Part shown: piece after piece, positions 24,643 to 33,522 of the stretch
How positions within the stretch are numbered: the stretch's first letter is position 1
Layout of the letters: the number at the start of each line of letters is the position of its first letter
Origin: Lentisphaerae bacterium GWF2_45_14
Lineage (GTDB): Bacteria > Verrucomicrobiota > Lentisphaeria > Victivallales > GWF2-45-14
Direction: 5' to 3'
Length of the DNA: 41,367 bases
NCBI GenBank assembly: GCA_001804785.1
Contig: MHBG01000003.1
Span: forward strand, 1 to 41,367
Notes under the pieces: model-generated
The model's database searches: none
What the model saw: only the letters and a program-made list of their open reading frames with translations
What the model was told of the DNA's origin: nothing
Program-made: the position numbers and the translations under genes

Positions 24643-25453
24643 ATACAAAAAGCTAATCAGGCAGAAACTGCACTATACCGGCCTGGGCGTGGTGCTGTTC
24701 TTTACCTGTCTGAGCAGCCTGGGCTTTATAATGCACAGAATGAGGAACGCAAAGAAAAAAATAGAGGGCGAAGCCGCGGCAGAGTTACTGAACGGAATAG
24801 CGTTTTCCATGACATGTCTAGTCCCTGCAATATATGTACTTTTCCCGATGATAATATCCATATTTACCGCCACAAGTATGGCAGGGGAGCTTCAAAACGG
24901 TCAGATGAGGACAATGCTGCTCAGACCGGTCTCGAGGTGGAATGTATTCTTCTCCAGATTCTTCATGATGTCCTTCTACTCATTTTTCCTTGTGATAGCA
25001 CTGCTTTTCGTAAGTTATTCATGCGGGTCCGTAATGTTCGGGGCGACAGGGGATGTGGTTATTTTCGGCGAAATATTCCTTCGCAACGGCTCCAGATACA
25101 TACTGCCAGAAAAGGTTGTCTTCACTAAGCTGCTGCTTATGTATTCGTTTGCATGCTTCTCCACTATTTATCTTGTGGCCATGAATATGATGATCTCGGC
25201 CTTAACGAAAAAAGTTTCTCACACCATAGTAATATCACTCGGAATATATTACACTAGCTACATACTCAGCTCACTCTCCTTCATGAAGCACATACACGCC
25301 TTTCTGCCGACAAGATATCTCGACATATGGCGCTTTGCCGTAGTGCGCGATATTCCGTGGGACCAACTTTTCCATGACTGTACAATAGATATTTGTTACA
25401 TAGTATCATTTCTCGTAATCGGCGGTATCGCGTTCAATATGACTGAAGTTTGA
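24593..25453 (+). CDS. ABC-2-type permease
   Basis: Membrane partner of the ATPase just upstream. Residues about 25-43, 75-95, 115-145, 175-200, 210-235 and 262-282 are hydrophobic, giving about six spans (for example YVLFPMIISIFTATSMAGE and VSHTIVISLGIYYTSYIL). The motif AGELQNGQMRTMLLRPVSRW is characteristic of ABC-2 permeases. Start: GGAGG at 24582-24586 places the ribosome on TTG 24593 (or the adjacent TTG 24596); the first in-frame ATG, at 24620, has no ribosome site. The gene overlaps the ATPase gene. Confidence 0.85.
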   Translation: MLNLPVIKKMAALTGLEYKKLIRQKLHYTGLGVVLFFTCLSSLGFIMHRMRNAKKKIEGEAAAELLNGIAFSMTCLVPAIYVLFPMIISIFTATSMAGELQNGQMRTMLLRPVSRWNVFFSRFFMMSFYSFFLVIALLFVSYSCGSVMFGATGDVVIFGEIFLRNGSRYILPEKVVFTKLLLMYSFACFSTIYLVAMNMMISALTKKVSHTIVISLGIYYTSYILSSLSFMKHIHAFLPTRYLDIWRFAVVRDIPWDQLFHDCTIDICYIVSFLVIGGIAFNMTEV

Positions 25454-25464
25454 AAGGCCTAAAA

Positions 25465-26586
25465 ATGAATGAATCTTACGTTCTCAACTATCCCAGTGAA
25501 ATCCTTTTCGGTAACGGGCGGATCCAGGAGCTTCACGAAAAACTGCCCAAAAACGCAAAAAAAATACTCCTAGTCACAGGCAAGCATGCTGAAAACACGG
25601 GACTCGTAAATGAAATCATTAAAATGCTTCCATCACGAGACGTGATCGCTCATTGCGGAATTTCACCGGAACCGCCGCTCAATGAGGTTGATATCCTTAT
25701 AAAAAAAGGAAGAGAAAATAAATCTGATGCCGTTATCGCAGTCGGGGGAGGCAGTGTAATAGACGCCGCGAAAACAGCCGCATGTCTGATTCCCAAAGAA
25801 GGCCTGACCGAGGACTATTTCTATAATCGCAGGGAAATAAAAGAAAAAGGCCTCTTCTTCGCGGCAATCCCGACAACGGCAGGAACCGGTGCTGAAATCA
25901 CCAGAAATGCGGTACTTACAGACCCGTCTGCCGGCATAAAACAGTCCATCAGGCACAATACAATGGTCCCCGATCTTGCTATTATAGACCCGCTGCTTAC
26001 TTTATCAAATCCGCCGGTCTTGACGGCATTCAGCGGTCTTGACGCCTATACCCAGGCCATAGAGTCTTACGTATCGAAGAATGCCTGCTCTATTTCTAAA
26101 TCACTGGCGCTGTGCGCGATAAATAAAATATACCATAATCTGCCTACGGCCTTCATGTTCCCGGGCAATATTGGTGCGCGCCTACAGATGGCAGAGGGCA
26201 GCATGATAACCGCAATGGCCTTCGCGCAAAGCGGGCTTGGCGCGGTACACGGACTGGCGCATCCAATAGGAAGTCTTCTCAAGGTGCCTCACGGAGCCGC
26301 CTGCTCAATACTTCTTGTGCCTATACTGAAATGGAACCTGCCGGCATGCGAGACAGAATTTGCTAAAATTGGACGTGCCATCGGGTTTGAAAACGCCGAA
26401 GATTTTATCGAGAAAACAGTAGAACTTCAGGAAAAACTAGGCATCCCGGTGACTTTCACGAGCTATGGGCTCAAGGAAGAGCATTTTGATTTTATCCTGA
26501 AAAACTGCCGCTCGAACAGCATGAAACTCAACCCTAGGCACATGGAAGACAGTGACATTACCCGGATACTGGAGGAGTTGTCCTAA
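25465..26586 (+). CDS. Iron-dependent alcohol dehydrogenase family protein
   Basis: NAD(P)-dependent group III dehydrogenase of about 373 residues. The NAD-binding region carries AVGGGSVIDAAKTAA, followed by PTTAGTGAEITRNAVL. The metal site is FSGLDAYTQAIESY (Asp), GAVHGLAHPIG (His) and VPHGAACSILL (His). ATG 25465 has AAAGG upstream; a TTG at 25450 overlaps the permease stop but is weaker. Likely an aldehyde/alcohol redox enzyme of fermentation or small-polyol metabolism; substrate not readable. Confidence 0.88.
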   Translation: MNESYVLNYPSEILFGNGRIQELHEKLPKNAKKILLVTGKHAENTGLVNEIIKMLPSRDVIAHCGISPEPPLNEVDILIKKGRENKSDAVIAVGGGSVIDAAKTAACLIPKEGLTEDYFYNRREIKEKGLFFAAIPTTAGTGAEITRNAVLTDPSAGIKQSIRHNTMVPDLAIIDPLLTLSNPPVLTAFSGLDAYTQAIESYVSKNACSISKSLALCAINKIYHNLPTAFMFPGNIGARLQMAEGSMITAMAFAQSGLGAVHGLAHPIGSLLKVPHGAACSILLVPILKWNLPACETEFAKIGRAIGFENAEDFIEKTVELQEKLGIPVTFTSYGLKEEHFDFILKNCRSNSMKLNPRHMEDSDITRILEELS

Positions 26587-26670
26587 AAAAGTTCTTTTCC
26601 CAAGCTAGTCGTGTAAGTAAAAGTAGCTGGATTTTTCGAATGAGCGTGCTATTATCCTTAATGACACTTA

Positions 26671-26690
26671 TCAGCTTGTTTTATAGCTGA
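26671..26690. promoter_or_regulatory. Hairpin/inverted repeat in the leader of the kinase gene
   Basis: TCAGCT (26671-26676) and AGCTGA (26685-26690) form a perfect stem with an 8-base loop, just ahead of GGGAG and ATG 26708. Between 26587 and 26670 there is a 5-bp AGCTA/TAGCT repeat followed by ATTTTT, a weak terminator candidate, and a TCGTGTAAG string also seen in the LacI operator region. No clean promoter boxes could be assigned. Confidence 0.35.
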
Positions 26691-26707
26691 AATATCGGGA
26701 GTTTTGG

Positions 26708-29263
26708 ATGGCTGACATTATTTTCGCATGTCCCTTTTGCAATACGCCGCTGATGGTTGAAGAGGAACTCAAGGGCGGACTAGCCTTGTGCTACAAATGT
26801 GAAAGCACCGTCATGGTTCCGATGCCCGGTGTCTATCCAGGAATGAAACTTGCCGGATACACGATAGAAGAGCAGATCGGTTCGGGCGGAATGGGTGAAG
26901 TCTGGAAAGCCAGCCACGCCGCGATGGGAAGAACGGTTGCCGTAAAAATACTCTCGCCTGCAATGACGACAAACCCCGAGTCCGTTGCTAAATTCATGAA
27001 AGAAGTCGAAACGACCGCAAAGCTTGATCACCCAAATATAGTAACCGGCTTCGATGCCGGAGTGGAAAATGGAATATACTATCTTGTTACGGCTTTTGTT
27101 GACGGGGAAACCCTTAAAGCAAGGCTGGAAAGGGAAAAAACTCTCCCCGAAAAAGAGGCTCTGAATATAGCACTCAAGATATCAGAAGCGCTCGCCTACG
27201 CATGGGATGCTTATAAGCTTATTCACAGCGATATAAATCCCGGAAACATAATGATGACTCATAGCGGGATTGTAAAACTCACCGACCTGGGAATATCAAA
27301 ATCAATGGCGGAAGATGCCTCCCTGACCCACTCTGGAATGATCATCGGCACCCCTCATTACATGAGCCCCGAACAAGCAAAAGTGGAACCCGACATAGAT
27401 TGCAGGGCAGATATATATTCTCTTGGCTCAACCCTCTATCACCTTGTAACTGGTCACGTACCCTTCGAGGCATCAAGTGCCATAACAGTTCTGGCTAGAC
27501 ATCTTACCGACCAACTTACTCCGGCTAGAAAACGAAACCACCAGATATCCAAAGAGTGTTCAAGGCTCATTTCGGCAATGATGGCAAAAGACAAAAAACT
27601 AAGACCGCTCAACTGGAAAGTCCTTATCGGCGACATTAAAAAAGTACTCGCCGGAGAAATGCCCTCCGTCAGCGAGCCGGAAAAAGACACGACCCAAAGC
27701 AGACACCTGACCCAGTCCGAAAAAGAAATAATGATCAGCAGAAGAGTCAGCAAGACAGTCCCTAAAACAAAATTGTCATCGCCCGGCAAGGGATACGCCA
27801 AAAGAAACGGCAGAAAATTACCGGTGAATCCCGGGAACTCAGCCCTAAGCCGCCAAGAAAAACCCGACAAAGCTAAGCCATTCTATCTTGTCGGCGCCAT
27901 AACCTTCCTGCTTATATTGATAATAGCAGGGACCTCTTTGTTCGTTCAAAACAAAAACAAAAAAGCACTGGCCCTCGCCAGAGAAAAAGAAGAGCTGCTC
28001 CAGACACAACTCAGAAACGCTGAGAAACTCGCCAAGATCAACAGAAATGCGCCGATACCGAAAAAAAACGTAGACGAAGTTCCGGAGAAAAAAGATCCCC
28101 AACCCGAAAATACGCTAGTTTTTGCAGGAATCAGAATATCATCAACGGCCCCGCCTGAAGAAATATGGGAAAAAGTGAGAACGGTGGGAAATAAGGCCAT
28201 AGCGTCCCGAAGCGACATTGAAACAGCTATAAAATTAATTGAAGAAGTCAAGCCAAGATTCGCAGGAACGGAATTTGAAGAAAAAGCAGGCAAAGCCATA
28301 GCAACCCTCCAAAAAGCAAAGGAAGCCTCCGAGAAAAAGCGAAAAGAAGCTTCCAATTCAATAATTGATTGGAAGAAAAGGGCTTCAGAAACCGGCGCCA
28401 GTGAAGAAGAAAACCATATCCAGAAAATCTGCACGGAAGCACAAAAAGCATCAGGCACGGAAATAAAAATAAGTCCTTCAGGCGGAGATGGTACCGAAAG
28501 CGCGCATGAAGCAGTAAAAAAACTTCAAAGCGGGACCGTCCTTTCCTTTGAACCCGGTAGGTATCTCACAAACAGCATATCATCCTGTGAGGCTGAAAAT
28601 GTCGTAATCCAAGGCTCCAGAGATGTGTTGCTTGAGGAGCTTAGAGTAAGCGATTCCCCAAAAATAATTATCAGGAATATAACGTGTAACAGCCTCATCG
28701 TCTTCAGTGATTGCGTGATTATTGATTCGGTGATTGGAAAACTGGACATATCCGGCGGCGAGATAACAGTCTCAAATTGCCTCATAACAAACATCATGGT
28801 CCCAGGCGGCACACCTAATGTAAAAGTAAGGAACTGTACGTTTGCCCCTCAGCTGGGAGCCACCAAGGGACAAGTGCCGGCTGTATACTGCGGAGCCGGT
28901 TCAAATATTTCAATATACGACTCAATTATATATTCGCCCGACACTGAACCACTTGTATTTTCAAGCTCCTTCAACGGAAGCTTTAAGTTAGAAAACTCCA
29001 TAGTAAATGCACCCGAAAATCCGGCGGCAGTAAAGGAATTTGACTTCGGAAACTTCAACCTCGTAAGAGGAATAACGTCTCTTTCTGAAAGCGGACTTGA
29101 AAATGTGTCAATAAAAAACGTTCTGGAAGAGCCTCCAGGCTTTGTGAGTCTGCTAAAAAAAGACTACAGGCTCAATCCGGCTTCGCCGGGAAAAGCAGCG
29201 ATGAAAGAGGGAGCTGACGCGGGGGCACGCCTTGATGCAGAAGGCTTTCCATGCCAACAGTGA
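26708..29263 (+). CDS. Transmembrane Ser/Thr protein kinase with zinc ribbon and beta-helix-like C-terminus
   Basis: An 851-residue PknB-type kinase. An N-terminal zinc ribbon (C8/C11 and C28/C31) precedes the kinase domain (about 50-315): GSGGMGEV (58-65), ATP Lys80 in AVKIL, catalytic loop HSDINPGN with Asp175, and DLG (Asp193, replacing DFG), then MSPEQ. In the usual HRDLKPxN, Arg and Lys are changed to Ser and Asn here, which may lower activity or alter regulation. A membrane span lies at about 391-413. The outer part starts with a coiled coil and ends (about 625-800) in repeats such as VIIDSVIGKLDISGGEITVSN, which resemble a right-handed parallel beta helix, a carbohydrate-binding shape. 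It probably senses an extracytoplasmic glycan. Ribosome site GGGAG precedes ATG 26708. Confidence 0.85.
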   Translation: MADIIFACPFCNTPLMVEEELKGGLALCYKCESTVMVPMPGVYPGMKLAGYTIEEQIGSGGMGEVWKASHAAMGRTVAVKILSPAMTTNPESVAKFMKEVETTAKLDHPNIVTGFDAGVENGIYYLVTAFVDGETLKARLEREKTLPEKEALNIALKISEALAYAWDAYKLIHSDINPGNIMMTHSGIVKLTDLGISKSMAEDASLTHSGMIIGTPHYMSPEQAKVEPDIDCRADIYSLGSTLYHLVTGHVPFEASSAITVLARHLTDQLTPARKRNHQISKECSRLISAMMAKDKKLRPLNWKVLIGDIKKVLAGEMPSVSEPEKDTTQSRHLTQSEKEIMISRRVSKTVPKTKLSSPGKGYAKRNGRKLPVNPGNSALSRQEKPDKAKPFYLVGAITFLLILIIAGTSLFVQNKNKKALALAREKEELLQTQLRNAEKLAKINRNAPIPKKNVDEVPEKKDPQPENTLVFAGIRISSTAPPEEIWEKVRTVGNKAIASRSDIETAIKLIEEVKPRFAGTEFEEKAGKAIATLQKAKEASEKKRKEASNSIIDWKKRASETGASEEENHIQKICTEAQKASGTEIKISPSGGDGTESAHEAVKKLQSGTVLSFEPGRYLTNSISSCEAENVVIQGSRDVLLEELRVSDSPKIIIRNITCNSLIVFSDCVIIDSVIGKLDISGGEITVSNCLITNIMVPGGTPNVKVRNCTFAPQLGATKGQVPAVYCGAGSNISIYDSIIYSPDTEPLVFSSSFNGSFKLENSIVNAPENPAAVKEFDFGNFNLVRGITSLSESGLENVSIKNVLEEPPGFVSLLKKDYRLNPASPGKAAMKEGADAGARLDAEGFPCQQ

Positions 29264-29327
29264 GAAATATCGTTCTGTTTGAAAATAATTTGACTCAATG
29301 TTATAAAAAAATAGGGGGGATCTTTTT

Positions 29328-30494
29328 ATGAGAAGACTAGCAACCAACTTTTTGTCCATCTGTGCCGTGACCTTTTTAGCGGGACTCGTTTACGCCCAGG
29401 ACGATTCCAACAGGCCGAGTATAGGCCTCATTACAAGGGGGCAGGAAAGCTTCTGGAGAACATTCAGTGAAGGCGTGGACGCGGGAGCCAGGGACTTAAA
29501 CTACAATATAAAACGCCCGGCAATAATCAACCAAGACACCAATGCCCTTCAAACAAAAACCGTGCTGGAAATGGTAAATCTCAAGGTCACGGCCATCATC
29601 GTTTCGCCGCTCGACGACAGAACACTCGTAAGGCCGCTCAAAGATGCAGAATCAAAAGGCATAAAAATCATACTTGCCAACAGTAAACTGAAATTATCAA
29701 CATATTTGAGTTATGTCACCGTCGATAATTACAATCTCGGGAAACTCTGCGCGAAGAAAATGTCACAACTGCTCGGAGGCAAGGGAAAAGTCGTGGTAAT
29801 TCCGCTCGCGGCAGACAATGACACGACGCTCCAACGCGAAAAAGGGTTTACCGACGAACTGAAAGAAAGCGCGCCGGGAATCAAAATCTTTATATCAAGC
29901 CAATACAGTGGCTCCACCTATCAGCAGGCCGCCCACGAAACAGCCAACATATTGGCACAGTATTCATTTGCGGACGGGTTCTTCTGTTCTGAGGAAATAA
30001 CTACCCAGTGCATGGTGAATGTGCTTTCAACGAGAAAGACAACAGGCCCTAAAAAAATTGTAGGATACGGAATCAATCAGGAACTTCTGAATGCACTTAA
30101 AAACGGCAAAGTTGACGCTCTGGCAATTTCAAACCCATATGAGCTTGGCTATGAATCCATAAAGCTCATCGATATGTCCCTGAAAGGCAAAAAAGTAAAA
30201 AACCGTATAGAGTTCCCTGCATTTATAGCTGATAAGGAAAGCCTCAAAAAAGAAAAAATAAAGCAGCTGATAATCCGGCAATTACCAGACGCGTTCAAGA
30301 CAGTCACGCCGACACCGGCACCTGTTGTAAAGCCTGCCGCACCGGCCATACCGCTAAAGACACCGCCTAAAACAAGCACATCTGCGACAAAGGAAGCGGG
30401 AAAAGTGCGCTTAGCCCCTAAGCGCATATTTCCATCTAAAAATATTCAATCTACCCAAGATGAATATTACGCTCAAATTATGAATCCCGCGTAA
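29328..30494 (+). CDS. Periplasmic sugar-binding protein (RbsB-like), orphan
   Basis: A secreted type I periplasmic binding protein. Signal peptide 1-23 ends VYA-Q. Residues about 29-310 have the fold of ribose/galactose-binding proteins: IGLITRGQESFWRTFSEGVDAGARDL, AIIVSPLDDRTLVRPLKDAESKGIKIILANS, YVTVDNYNLGKLCAKKMSQLLGGKGKVVVIP, EKGFTDEL. No ABC permease or ATPase gene is adjacent, so it may be a sensor partner for the kinase upstream. The C-terminal tail (from about 325) is rich in Pro, Thr, Ala and Lys (TPTPAPVVKPAAPAIPL), and its coding DNA contains a copy of the 18-base palindromic repeat. Ribosome site AGGGGGGAT. Confidence 0.87.
   Translation: MRRLATNFLSICAVTFLAGLVYAQDDSNRPSIGLITRGQESFWRTFSEGVDAGARDLNYNIKRPAIINQDTNALQTKTVLEMVNLKVTAIIVSPLDDRTLVRPLKDAESKGIKIILANSKLKLSTYLSYVTVDNYNLGKLCAKKMSQLLGGKGKVVVIPLAADNDTTLQREKGFTDELKESAPGIKIFISSQYSGSTYQQAAHETANILAQYSFADGFFCSEEITTQCMVNVLSTRKTTGPKKIVGYGINQELLNALKNGKVDALAISNPYELGYESIKLIDMSLKGKKVKNRIEFPAFIADKESLKKEKIKQLIIRQLPDAFKTVTPTPAPVVKPAAPAIPLKTPPKTSTSATKEAGKVRLAPKRIFPSKNIQSTQDEYYAQIMNPA
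30406..30426. repeat. Palindromic repeat copy 2, inside the sugar-binding-protein gene
   Basis: TGCGCTTAG-CCC-CTAAGCGCA is a perfect 9-bp stem with a 3-base loop. Its first 18 bases equal those at 15630-15647. In the reading frame it supplies the residues VRLAPKR of the tail without a stop, about 25 codons before the end. The placement at a gene end, here just inside it, recalls palindromic elements that insert into coding tails. Confidence 0.6.
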
Positions 30495-30517
30495 GAAGTT
30501 GCAGAAGAGGCGGGAAT

Positions 30518-32005
30518 TTAAGCCTTTAGCAAGATATAAATTTTACCTTCGAAAACAACCTCTAAATTTTCTAATCTCAGTTTTTCAGGCATAACATATT
30601 CTTTTTTGAGCAGAATATAGGTTAAATGATATTTTTTCACGAAGAAGTCAAGAGGTTCAAGTATCCTCGGGAAAAAGGGCTGAACATCCCTAAATGTATA
30701 AACATGAGTTCCCCACAATACCGGACGCCTTGAGTAATAGGCCAGCATATCTGCCAGATGAAGCGGAAGACAAAGCGTCCGCGCGTTTTCATCGGCCTTC
30801 AATATTTCTATGACCTTTACAGTTTCAGAATCAAGCGTATCAACCGTTGATTTCGACAAAAAGCGACAGACCGCGGCATAATAGACCAGTTCCGTCAGTG
30901 CGCATAATATGATAATACCGACTAGGAACACCGATGCGTGTTCCATGAAGAGCAATGCGGTCAAAAGCAAGGAAAAAGGTTTTGCATATTTTACGTATTT
31001 AGTCCCCTCTCCCAGACAGCGCAAAGCAGGGACCGCAAGGGTCAGCCCGCCCCACGCATATATCCCGAGGACGGCGAATAAAAGAAAATCTTCAAGTCGG
31101 CCCAGACTGCCCCAAACAGTAAACGCCATCAGGCTTGTCAGTATCCAAGGGTTGGATGTAAATACCTTTCTGCCAAGAAAAAGCCACATCGCAATGAAGT
31201 TCCCTTTGAAAAAGCCGTTGCGCTTTCCAACTTCTTTCGGAGTCCCGTAGATCGGAGATTCCTCCACCTGGTTTACGTTTAAATACATCCAGTTTTTGTA
31301 CCAGAAGCTTGTTATGTCAAAATGTGCTTTCAGTATCTTCCAGAACATTGACGGATAGACCGCTACGGCAAGAAGATAGCCCGCCGCAAGAAGCAATATC
31401 CAGAGGAGATTCCACTCCATGAGCGAGAGAAAGGCACATAGGAACCATAAAAGCTGGATTGTCAGCTTGTGTGTATATATCAGAATTGCAACAAGTAACA
31501 CAGCAGGCACCGCATACCATAGAGAGGAAAGCAGCGCCAGTTCTCCGAAAAACATAAAGAATATAAAAAAAAGTAGCGCCAGCGATCGCGACGTCATAGT
31601 ACTGAATTCGAAAGTCTGCGCGGGATTAAGCGCGTAAATCAGTCCTGCCGCGCAGGCGCAGGGAAGTCCCGCCAGAAAGAATGTCAGAACAAAAAGAAGA
31701 AGCATTACCACGGCATCCAGCAGATGATTCAGCAGCCAGAAGCGTTTCTTCAGCCAGTCCTGCGGGAGCATTCCCGTAAATACCGAGAATAGCGGCGGAT
31801 ACCACTGTTCCGGATATTCCAGCAAATACAAATACGGCAAAGTTATAGGCACTTTGCGTTCCTTGTTGAACGTCTCAGCGCAGAGCAGAAAATAAAAGGC
31901 GTCGCAGCCGCGGTCGCGGTTCTTCCAGACAGGAAATATCCTGAACAGAAAAAATACCATCAACAACAGAGGAACAATAATGTAAATTAAATTTAAATCA
32001 TTCAC
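30518..32005 (-). CDS. GT-C-like polytopic membrane protein, probable glycosyltransferase
   Basis: A 495-residue inner-membrane protein with about ten or more hydrophobic segments (for example LIYIIVPLLLMVFFLF, AVVMLLLFVLTFFLAGL, LLWILLLAAGYLLAVAVY). The first loop has acidic residues (RDRGCDAFYF) as expected for GT-C lipid-linked-sugar transferases, and the C-terminal 90 residues are a soluble domain. It is the last gene of the glycan operon; its start overlaps the flippase stop by four bases. It may transfer a sugar from an undecaprenyl carrier to the glycan in the periplasm. Family placement rests on topology, not a diagnostic motif. Confidence 0.6.
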   Translation of the reverse strand: MNDLNLIYIIVPLLLMVFFLFRIFPVWKNRDRGCDAFYFLLCAETFNKERKVPITLPYLYLLEYPEQWYPPLFSVFTGMLPQDWLKKRFWLLNHLLDAVVMLLLFVLTFFLAGLPCACAAGLIYALNPAQTFEFSTMTSRSLALLFFIFFMFFGELALLSSLWYAVPAVLLVAILIYTHKLTIQLLWFLCAFLSLMEWNLLWILLLAAGYLLAVAVYPSMFWKILKAHFDITSFWYKNWMYLNVNQVEESPIYGTPKEVGKRNGFFKGNFIAMWLFLGRKVFTSNPWILTSLMAFTVWGSLGRLEDFLLFAVLGIYAWGGLTLAVPALRCLGEGTKYVKYAKPFSLLLTALLFMEHASVFLVGIIILCALTELVYYAAVCRFLSKSTVDTLDSETVKVIEILKADENARTLCLPLHLADMLAYYSRRPVLWGTHVYTFRDVQPFFPRILEPLDFFVKKYHLTYILLKKEYVMPEKLRLENLEVVFEGKIYILLKA

Positions 32006-33522
32006 ACTGAAAGAATTCCATATATTTTAGCAACTAGCTTCCTGCAAAAAATCGGCATCGATATATCCTTTAGAAGTTCCATATCTTCCTTTTTAAAAAG
32101 CCTAAGTCCCTTCGCCAGCAAAAAGCCCGACAGAAAGACGGACAATACAACAAGCAGCGGAGCAAGGAAGATATCAGAAAAGTAAATTATCGCCAGCGAA
32201 ATAAAGACAGGAATCGTCAAAAGGAAAATACGTAGCGACGATGGCGACCTCGTAATTTTTACTTCTATAAAAATATGATAGAGTATGGCGCAGGCAAGAA
32301 CTCCCGCCGATGTCGCCACGGTAGCCCCGACAGGCCCCAACCATGGGATCAGAAGCAAATCCCCTCCGAAGTTCAAGAGCGCCCCGATCACCCCGGCAAC
32401 AATACTGAGTTTTACATGTTTATGGGCTATCAATATCCCGCTGTACAGATAAACAAGAACTTTAAATGCCAACCCCAACGACAACACCGAAAAATAGCAG
32501 GCCGAAACATCAAAGGCATCACCATAAACATAATGAAAGAACAGCGGCGATATGCTCGCGCCGCAGCATACAAGCAAAACTCCGCCAAGAAAAAACAAAG
32601 GAACGATACTGCGGATATAACGCCTTATCAGGAATCCTTTTCCCAAAGCAATCATTGAGACAAAAAGCGGAAGCATTATGGTATTGATGATAGACATCTG
32701 ATTGGCAACCATCGAGTAAACATTGTAAGCCACCTGATAGACCCCGACGTCTTTCATGCTGAAATAGTACTTTATCACAACCATATCAACCCAGTTGACC
32801 ACATAAAAAGCAATATTGCCGAAAATCACAGGATAGGAAAAAAGATAAATATCTTTAAGCATTGTCTTATCGAAAGCAACCGGAAAAAGCGCCTTGTGCG
32901 GAAGCAGAAGAAAAATCAAAAACGATGCTGCGGCGGTACTGAGTGCCATGACAAGAGCCACCACGGGAAAAGCGAGTTTGTTTCCGTAAAGATAAAAAAG
33001 TGCTCCAAGCCCGCAAATCAGAAAAAACGGCGAAAATAAAAGAGCTATTCCATATGTTTTCATCCTTTTTACAGCCTGAAGCATATATGAAAAAGAGGAA
33101 TTAGCATCCTGAGCAAGAACGGTAAGCAATATTATCAGGAGTAAGCATATTCCGCCGCCTCCGCCGATATAGCGAGTTATATATCCGCCAGCCAGAAAAA
33201 GCACGGAAATAGCAAGCACAAACGAAACTGCAAACAAAATATACCTTGCCCATACAGTCCGGTTTATTTTTCCTGTTTTCTGATACTCTTCCCGTCCAAA
33301 ACGAATCAGTGACGCACTTGACCAGTTGCCGACAAAAAGAGAAAAAAGCCCGCCCACCATCAGGAATACGGACAAATATCCATATTCTTCAGCTCCAAGC
33401 AGCCTTACGGTTAGAGCAGAAGCAAGAATCCCTAGAGGAATGGCAAAAATCTGACTTGAACACAAGGCCAGTGAATCCCAAAAAACCGCCTTTGTCCCTG
33501 TTGCCGCAATTCTGTCGTTCAT
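32002..33522 (-). CDS. Wzx-like polysaccharide flippase
   Basis: A 506-residue MATE/MOP-superfamily transporter with about 12-14 membrane spans. The N-terminal region (AVFWDSLALCSSQIFAIPLGILASALTVRLLGAEEYGYLSVFLMVGG) is the standard opening of oligosaccharide flippases. It should move an undecaprenyl-linked sugar unit across the inner membrane. It overlaps both neighbours by four bases (ATGA), within the nine-gene operon. No Wzy polymerase was recognised with certainty, but the downstream membrane protein could be one. Confidence 0.85.
   Translation of the reverse strand: MNDRIAATGTKAVFWDSLALCSSQIFAIPLGILASALTVRLLGAEEYGYLSVFLMVGGLFSLFVGNWSSASLIRFGREEYQKTGKINRTVWARYILFAVSFVLAISVLFLAGGYITRYIGGGGGICLLLIILLTVLAQDANSSFSYMLQAVKRMKTYGIALLFSPFFLICGLGALFYLYGNKLAFPVVALVMALSTAAASFLIFLLLPHKALFPVAFDKTMLKDIYLFSYPVIFGNIAFYVVNWVDMVVIKYYFSMKDVGVYQVAYNVYSMVANQMSIINTIMLPLFVSMIALGKGFLIRRYIRSIVPLFFLGGVLLVCCGASISPLFFHYVYGDAFDVSACYFSVLSLGLAFKVLVYLYSGILIAHKHVKLSIVAGVIGALLNFGGDLLLIPWLGPVGATVATSAGVLACAILYHIFIEVKITRSPSSLRIFLLTIPVFISLAIIYFSDIFLAPLLVVLSVFLSGFLLAKGLRLFKKEDMELLKDISMPIFCRKLVAKIYGILSV

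Noticed and set aside
27454-27870. 138-codon minus-strand frame inside the kinase gene
   Set aside because: Antisense to the linker after the kinase domain; composition follows from the Lys-rich coding strand.
29264-29327. TTGACT and TATAAA boxes ahead of the sugar-binding protein gene as a promoter
   Set aside because: Spacing is only about seven bases, far below the required 16-18.
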